In this document: piece after piece, positions 52,901 through 61,900 of the stretch
Layout of the letters: the number at the start of each line of letters is the position of its first letter
Position numbering within the stretch: the stretch's first letter is position 1
Source of the DNA: Sitta carolinensis
Lineage: Eukaryota > Chordata > Aves > Passeriformes > Sittidae
Assembly: GCA_032173965.1 (NCBI GenBank)
Contig: CM063283.1
Span: 34,945,743 to 35,009,742, forward strand
Direction of reading: 5' to 3'
Length of the DNA stretch: 64,000 bases
The notes under the pieces: generated by a model
Databases searched by the model: none
What the model was told of the DNA's origin: nothing
Seen by the model: the letters and a program-made list of their open reading frames with translations, nothing else
Made by a program: the position numbers and the translations under genes

Positions 52901-55900
52901 TTTAATCTGAACTCAGAAGGTTGAATATTTTTATAATTGAACTTATGTTTACTGCTCAGGTTGAGATTTTCATTACAAGCATAATATTTGTTACAGTGAT
53001 AATTGATGATAAGGTGACTTTTTGTTTGATGTAATGTCAGTTTCCAACTTTATATTCTTCTTTAATAGGTAGACTTGGATTCAAGACATATTGGTTGGGT
53101 AACAAGTGAACTTCCTGGGGGTGATAATCACATCATCAAAATTGAATTGAAGGGTCCAGAGAACACACTAAGAGTTCGACAAGTGAAAATTCTTGGGTGG
53201 AAGGATGGTGAAAGCATTAAAATAGCAGGCCAGATTTCTGCAAGTGTGGCTCAACAAAGAAACTGTGAATCTGAGACACTGCGAGTATTCCGACTTATAA
53301 CATCCCAGGTGAGTATAACAGTGCAAGTTACTGTGAATTGCAGACTTAATGCTTTTTCTTTAAATGGAAAATGTCACATCCACTCAAGTTTACCTTTGAG
53401 ATACACTTCTTATCCTTGTCTTTCTTCCAGGTATTTGGGAAACTTATCTCTGGAGATGCTGAGCCAACCCCAGAACAAGAAGAAAAAGCACTGTTGTCAT
53501 CCCCAGAAGGAGAAGAAAAAGTACACAATGTATTTATTTGTATTCTATCAATAATACTTTGCTGAAAAAAATTTCCAGGATGATTTTCAGTGTTTGTTCT
53601 GTTTCTTATGCTGTACAATTTTTAGACTAAAACAGAAATAAAGTGTTGCCATTGCTCATTTTTAAAATATCATAGTGTATTTTTAATACTAAAGCATTAG
53701 TGTCTTTTTTAAAAAGTAAATTATAACTGAGACATATGCATTTAATGGAAACACTATAGTAATTGTGATGCAAAATGATGCCTACAATTACCAAAGTAAT
53801 TGTAACATTACTGTACAATCTGTAATTTTGTACAGATGTACTTAACATCTGTAGTAATGGTCAACCTGAAAGTCCTGGCTATTATCTTTTGCCTCAAGAG
53901 AGACTCTGTTAATATGTAGAGAAAGTGTGAAGAAATTGCACTCTATTTATTTTGCCTATTATTTCATTTGATGCTTAAATTCCTCTTACTAAGAGAAAGT
54001 TAATACATTGAAGATGTATTTATTAAGCATAGTTAAATCAGTCTTGCTTATATATCTTATCTGTAAAAAAGCTACTAACTTATAAAACAGTTTGTTGATA
54101 CATTCCATGTTAATTGCAACAGTAATTAATAATTAGGAGGTGTTCTTGAAACTTTTGATCTAATATTAAATATGCTTTTTATGAAGGCAACATCAGACGC
54201 AGACCTGAAGGAGCACATGGTAGGGATCATATTCAGCCGGAGCAAACTGACAAATTTGCAGAAACAGGTTTGTTCCTTTTGAAGTTGCTTGAGGATTAGA
54301 TATTGGTGTCTTGTAGTAAATAAGCTTATTTTCAGTTAATATTGCTGTGAACATTTTCACAATAATAATAGAGCTGTTGATAAATTTTGTAATTTTTTAG
54401 TTTAGTATGCTAAGCAGAATCTACTCTTGTCACTCATCTTAGCAAACATTGTAGTCTCCTAAAAATGCTTTCTACCATGCTGTTCTTTATAAAAATTTAA
54501 GGTTTCTGATTATTAAACTGAACAAGAGATGATTTTAATAGTGCTTTTTATTTGTGTGTGTTGAATAAATGTATTTCTTAGGGAGTTTATGTGGAGTGAT
54601 TTTTTTTTTTAGCCTGAATTCTCTGTAAAAAGTAAATTAAAAGGCAGTATCTGAAATAAAATAAAAATTAGTTTCAATTAAATTTTCCAGAACAAAGATG
54701 AGCAAATTCAGTATTTTATTCTTGAAATTCCTGAATTTATGCTAAAAAGCAATTTAAGTACAGGCCAAATTTCAGAGGTTTCCTATTTTAGCCGTACTTG
54801 CAAAGGTACCTAAACCACAACACTTTGCGCTTGCTGGAAGTTTTTAAGAGCCGTTGTGTGTTTGGCTCCTCTTCGGGCAGGTGTGCGCCCACATCGTGCA
54901 GGCCATACGGATGGAGGCGACGCGCGTCCGCGAGGAGTGGGAGCACGCCATCTCCAGCAAGGAGAACGCCAACTCGCAGCCCAGCGACGAGGACGCCTCC
55001 TCCGACGCCTACTGCTTCGAGCTGCTCTCCATGGTGCTGGCGCTCAGCGGCTCCAACGTGGGCCGCCAGTACCTGGCCCAGCAGCTCACCCTGCTCCAGG
55101 ACCTCTTCTCCTTGCTACACACGGCTTCTCCCAGGGTGCAGAGGCAGGTCAGTGCTCACCGCTCCTCCGGTGTCTTGGTATTCCAAGAAAAGTGTCTTCA
55201 CAATCCTAAAATCGTGTGCTTGAAAAAAATACAGAATTTCTTTGGGAATTGAAGTGTCAGGGTTTATGGTGCTTGGATTTTTTTAACAATTAGAGCATGG
55301 TAGGAATGTCTGTCAGATGAACAGCACAGTGGTTTTTCAGTATTTCATGTTATGTGTATATAACGCCCATGTAGCTTGTGTAGGCAAGATGAGGGGTTTT
55401 AATTACCAGAGTCTGTTATGGATCTGGCACGAGTCCTTAGCATCTGTGTCTTACACATAGGCTCTAAGTGTAGTAGTGTTCTAGACAGCTAGAACTAGGC
55501 AGCTCCTTTCTACTCTTGGTATCCTCAAGGTGACTTTCAACATCTGTTTCTGAATTTGAGTGTTGTCTGAGTGTATATATAGTTATATGCACATAATATA
55601 TAAACACATAATAAATATATTATAATGTTAATATGGTGCAATAGTATGGTTAATGCACTATTTTGTTGCTAGGTGTTGTGCCTTCTTCAGGTGGATTTTA
55701 AGTTTCTGTTGCAGAAGTTTTTGTCTTGTACGCTTTATTCTTCCTTTTACAATTTTTGAACTTTTAAAATCTCACATCTCAACTTGCTTGGAGGCAGGTA
55801 CTTAGTAGTTGGGATACATTGCAGACATGCAATAGCTTTTCAAGAGAACCTTGAAGGCTTGCAAAATTGCATATGAAATGTTAAGTCCTTAAGCTTTCAT

Positions 55901-58900
55901 CAGCTTTCATGCTGATTTGGACCAAATTTCACATGATACATGCAATTCCAACCCCAGCTTCACCAGTTGGTAAGGTTATGTCATTTCAAGACAACTCTTG
56001 TTGGGTCCAGAGCTATTGGCACAGCAAAAAATTCCAGTTAGACTGTCAAAAGGAAGAACAAAGGAGTCAGTATTATAACAGTATTATAATTCTCAGTACC
56101 TCAGGAAAGTACTTTGTTTCCAGAAGTCTAAAGTGTCTCTAACAGTTCTACCACAGTTTCTGACATAGCAATGATGCATGCCAAGTGGGTGACATGTCTA
56201 CACCATGCAAGCAAATGAGAGTTATACAAACATCTGTATCACCGTTACCCTAAGTCCATTACCAAACATAGTTTTATCGTGTGGAGACTAAGTGTTGTTT
56301 GAGTGAGGATCTGTTTTGGACTCTTCGGCCTTGTCTCACTGCTTACATTAATAAACTTGTGAGGAAGGCCTTTGTTTGATTTTGCTTGAAAACTCCAGCT
56401 GTCTTGGTAAGAATTGTGGTGTTTTGATTTGTTCTTACAGGTAACATCATTACTGAGGCGTGTTTTGCCCGAGGTAACCCCCAGTCGCCTGGCAAGTATT
56501 ATAGGGGTGAAGTCTCTTCCACCAGCAGATATAAGTGATATAATACATTCAACAGAGAAAGGAGATTGGAACAAACTAGGTATCTTGGACATGTTTTTGG
56601 GATGCATTGCCAAAGCTCTCACTGTACAGCTAAAAGCCAAAGGAACTACTATCACAGGGACAGCTGGCACTACTGCAGGCAAAGGAGTTACTACAGTCAC
56701 ACTTCCAATGATCTTCAATTCCAGGTGTGTTTAAAAATACGTAACAAACTACAATCTACTGTACGCTGAGTATGCACAGCTTTTTCTTTGTGCTGGATTT
56801 TGACAAATACTAACTAATTATTTGAGCTTATTTCAACTATTACCATTTATCTTTTGCAGCTATATTCGGCGAGGTGAAAGTCATTGGTGGATGAAGGGGT
56901 CAACACCTACACAGATTTCAGAGATCATCATTAAACTCATTAAAGACATGGCAGCAGTGAGTTTCTATCCTTTAAATGTGGATGATATTCAAATATTTCT
57001 GATAATGAAAAGTAGATTTTTTTTTTTTATTACTTTTGTTGCAGTTAGTGTCAGAATGAGCTGTTAAATGTGAATTGGTCTCAAGAAAAAACCTCATACA
57101 GTTTTCTGGATGGAGTCTAGGGTTAAGAGCAGTAACAACTGAATTCTGATTCTGCTAAACAGAAATCCAGTATTGAAATAAGCTTTTTAATTAGTTGCTT
57201 ATATTATTAGAAATTTAAGAGGTAAACAGTAATTGTGGGTCATTTTCTAACATTATTAACTTCAAAGTTTAATTTTTAAATCTTGAGCACTCAGAACTTC
57301 AATTGAAAAGTAAAACTTCTCTGTGAAGTAAAATAATAGCATTGTTTTAATGTAACTGTATGTAGACTTACTTTATGGATTTTCTGGTTGAGATTGACTT
57401 CTTTCAGCCACTGAAATCTACATTTATAGTTACTTATTACTTCACTTATCCAGGCTTAAATTTTCCATAGTTCTGCTTCAGACAATTTTTTTGGCAGAAA
57501 AATTGATGAAAATGAATCGGCTATTTCCCAGAAAGATATTGGCAAAAAAATAAAAGGTTTTGGGAAAGGAAGTTTGTTGGGAGGTTGTTCTTGTTTTCCT
57601 TTATTCTGCACCTATTTCAGTGAGATGCGCTAAATGACCCAGATTTTCCTCTGGGAGTACCCTTTGGAAGGTTTTTGAGTATCCTCAGGATGGGAGTCCT
57701 GTTTTCTAAACCATTCACTGTGCTTAGATTAAGGAGGTTCCTTTTCAAGGTTGCTGAAGCTGGATGGGAGTTCTCTGCAATTGCTACTGTTGATTCTGAT
57801 ACAAGATTTTAGAAGTTAGAAGATAAGAGTTACAATTAAAGTCTCTGTTAGAAAACTGTTTTTGAGGCTTTCTAGGGCTGTTGATTATCACCAGGGTGGT
57901 ATCAGTCTAACTCTTCTCTTCATAAGAGTTACAAATGTGATTCCTTTCACATAACTTTTTCACCATTTGCAATGCATAGGTACCTGGATCTGAGTTAGTC
58001 ACTATAGCTGCCTTTTTAGACTCCAGTGAACCACAATTACGTGTCACCTTCAGCATGAAGTTTAGAACTTTAGAGATTACATTAAGATGCATCAGCCTCT
58101 GAGTCAAGGACTTGAGGGCCTGAGTCAGTGTCATAGGCTCAGAATGTTAAAGATTGGAAAGTATGCTGTGGTTCTTATGTTTGCTGTGTACTCCTCTATT
58201 TCCTTCTAATACAGGATCTGTGGAGTCTGTTCAGGAGGCTGAGCTAGGCATGTGAAGCTAATTTTTCTAGGAACCCACTGTGATCTGTGTCCTGGTCACA
58301 GTCACTAATCCATGCTCCGTCTCTGAAGCGAGGGAGGGTACATCTTTCTTCCTCCAGAAGGAGTAGAGGACACTTTAGGAAAAGGACTTTCCATTCTTCA
58401 AATCATATGCCCTCTACCTATTCCAAGTTGATTATTCCAGTAGTTGCTCAGAGACAACGTCAATCAGTCACCTCAGTTTTTGAGGCCTAATTTTTACCAG
58501 ATCTGTCTGATTTGAAAATCAAGGCCAGGTTGGATGGGGCTTTGAGGGACCTGGTCTAGTGGAAGACGTCCCTACCCATGGCAAGGGTGTTGGAACTAGA
58601 TGATCTTGAGGATCCCTTCCAACACAGATAATTCTGTTAAAACATCTAGTTTACCAAAGTCATCCCCGATTTCCTCTTTTTCTGTTCTAACTTGAGATAC
58701 TAAACTAATGTTTTGTAGCAGTTCTAATTACAATTTTAGTTGCTCTTAATATTAATATAAAGTGTGATAAATTGAGTTTCCTCTTTAACAGGGTCATCTC
58801 TCAGAAGCTTGGTCACGTGTGACAAAGAATGCTATTGCTGAAACCATCATAGCTCTGACCAAAATGGAAGAAGAGTACAGATCACCAGTGAGGTGCATTG

Positions 58901-61900
58901 CAACAACCAGAGTAAGAAGTTCACCAAACTTAGCATTAGTTCATTGTGAATGTGCAGTAGGAGCCCATTCAAGAACCTTCTTATATGTCAGAAATATACA
59001 CATCAAAGCTGAATTAGAATGAAATGTGCATCGTGGGAATCTTAGAAATAATGAAGAATAAGTGTGACGCCTGTATACGTTTGGGGGTTTATTCTTTAAA
59101 TAATTTTACTTGAAGTTTGTCACACTTGCCTTGCACTAAATCTGAGATCATCTGTGTAGAAAACTGCACAATATGTATTAGCTGTCTTCTTTCAGCTCTA
59201 CAAGCAATTACTATAAGTGGTTTGACTTCTAGGTAATCAGCTACCTCAAGGCTATTACGAAACCACTCTGACAGATGGACATTTAAGCTAAGCTTCACTT
59301 GTGTTTGTCTCAAAAAATATTTGCTGAGCCCTTTGTTACTGACATGATATAACTTGGTAGTTTTCTTTACTTGGTCTTTACTTTGTCTGTGAAACTTTTA
59401 AAGAAACTAAAGACTACTTTAACCTTAACAGATTGCTTGCAGTACCATGAAAACCATATTTTTAAATTACGATATTCCTGCTGCCATAGGGAGTACAGAT
59501 TTTAGCTTCTAAAGCTTAATAATGACATGTAAAAATAAAAAAGTTTGCAGTGGTTTCAGGCATTTAACACTGGTGTCGTTTTCCATCTTAAAAGGCCGTA
59601 CCAGTTGTTTTTTTCATCATTTCTGTTACTCATATAATCTCTGCTTTCTGGAGGTCACAGTCTCAGACTACCACTGGCTTCCATTGTCATCATATTAGTT
59701 AAATCAGGTATTACAGGAACCCTGAATGTCAGCCCAGCTGATCCTGTGACTGAATGTAGTTCTGTTATGGAGATAAGGGGTTTTGGGGAAGAGTCCAATA
59801 AAGTTTCTCAACAAAAACAATTTTATTCAAATTATACATTTGAATAAAGATTGCTCCAAAAAGCTGCTGTCAAGTGCCTTTCAGTTTTGTTTGCACTAAC
59901 AGATTATCCTCATGTAGCTCATCTGTTCAGGATTTCACTGTAGTCAGTGGAGAAGAGAGAAAAGCTTCCTTTGACTAGTTACCTTTTCTAGGTAGTGCAA
60001 ATTGCCCTATACAGTGAGGAGGAAACAGGGAAACTGAGCTCACTGAGCTGAAGTTTTTGGGGTTGATTTTGTTTTCATTTGTCTGTGTCCTTGAATTTCT
60101 TCTTCCCCAAAGCCTGCAATGTTTGGAGCAATGTGCAAATCTGCATTTCTTACATTTCTTCATAATGTGCTTTGGTTGATCTTTCTCCACTTTTTCTTTC
60201 TTGTGTGCTGACTACTGTATTTATAATCATAAAGTGACACACCTGAAAGAAACAAGATATTTCCCAAAAGCTAAATAAATTTTATTGCATTCCTGACTTA
60301 TTTTGGAAAATAAGCTTGCATTGTATGAGCAGACTTCAGCTAACAGTAATAGAGTTTTCAGGTAATGGTGACATTCTTATCTGACAAAGTTTCTCTCTTC
60401 AGTATTTGATTTGATTTTAATATGTGTAAGACATTTAATTCTACCTTGCCTTTCAATAGCTGTGGCTGGCCTTAGCATCCCTCTGTGTACTTGATCAGGA
60501 TCATGTTGATAGACTATCTTCAGGAAGATGGATGGGAAAGGACGGCCAGCAGAAACAGATGGTGAGACTGAAAATCATACTGTTTATTCTGATATATTCA
60601 AGGAATTTAGAATAATGATAGAGAATGGTAAACTTGGCCTTCCTCCCTTTTCTTCCGTCCCAGTGGGGATTGTATATACATGTTTGAAGTATTTATATTC
60701 TAGGTAAGCTCTGCTCAGAAAACAAAAATTCCAAATTAAAACAGTAGTGTTGCAATTCTACCAAGTATTCAGGACAGAACAAGGCCTTCCTAACATCTGT
60801 GGGATGAGTTTTTTAGTAGATTGACTCAGTTTGTACAGCACCCTCTGTCAGAGCTTTTTCTTTCTGTCTTAATCCCTGTCATGAAATAAAATCAATTCTT
60901 TTATGCTACTCAAAAACTACTTAGCTTCCTCTTCCACTTCTTTCCAGTCATCTCACTAGAGAATGATTACCCCAGGGAGAAACTCCTTCTGAGTTTAGTA
61001 AAACTACCATTGACTAAGAGGATTTATAAATTTGGTATGGAATATGATTCAGTCCATACTTTTCAGTTGACAAAATGTCTGTAATTTTCAGTATGACAAA
61101 AAGCTTGTGATTTTTTTTTTTAATACCCCTTTAGAAATAGCACAGTAATGAAGCAGGTCTCTGTGTGTCTTGGTTCAGTGGATCCCAGTGGGAAGCAAGG
61201 GAAGGGTGTGCAATAGCAACCAAGAATGGTTAGAGCAAAGAAGCATCCAAAGCGCTTTAGTAGGTAGAGACAGAATAAAGGAGGCATAGAGCTACAGCAG
61301 CAGCAAGAAATAAAACTGCTGAGAAGGAAGCAAACACAGAGGTTTCTGAGGTCAAGGGTCTTGGATGTGTCAGAGGAGCAGCCAAGATATTGTCAAGCAG
61401 GTATTCAAGCTGCTGAACCCAGCCTGAAATTGCCCAGTCCTGTTTCACATGAGGATACTCAAATGTTGAGGTTGAATTTTGTGTCTCCCTACCAGAGCTG
61501 CTTTGATAGAACTCTGTTCTAAGTTGCATTAAAGTATCGTGTAAACCAGTGTTCTTGTATTACAATGGAAACTTGTTCTCAGACATGTGCATAGTCAAAA
61601 TCAGTTGATGAAGTCTATTTGTGGGGATATTTTGAATTGCAAAACAGAACCCTGCTGAATTTAAAAAAAAAAAATTCTATTCGTAGAGCAACTTAAATTT
61701 TATGATTTATTTTGAAGTTTGTTACTTCAGCCATACTATCTCTTAGGTATGGATGACCTATAGCTTTGTTTAGATGTTTGAAAAGAATAAACATACCATA
61801 TGAAAGTAATGAGGGGTAAATATCATGCCTGTTGACTGACCTGAGTATTCATATCTCTGAACGTTCCTGTTAACCTGCCCATAACCCTTTGTTACCACAT

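Noticed and set aside
54798..55252. Overlapping long open frames in other frames around the GC-rich exon
   Set aside because: GC-rich sequence lacks stop codons in all frames; only the frame starting at 54881 gives the conserved protein.
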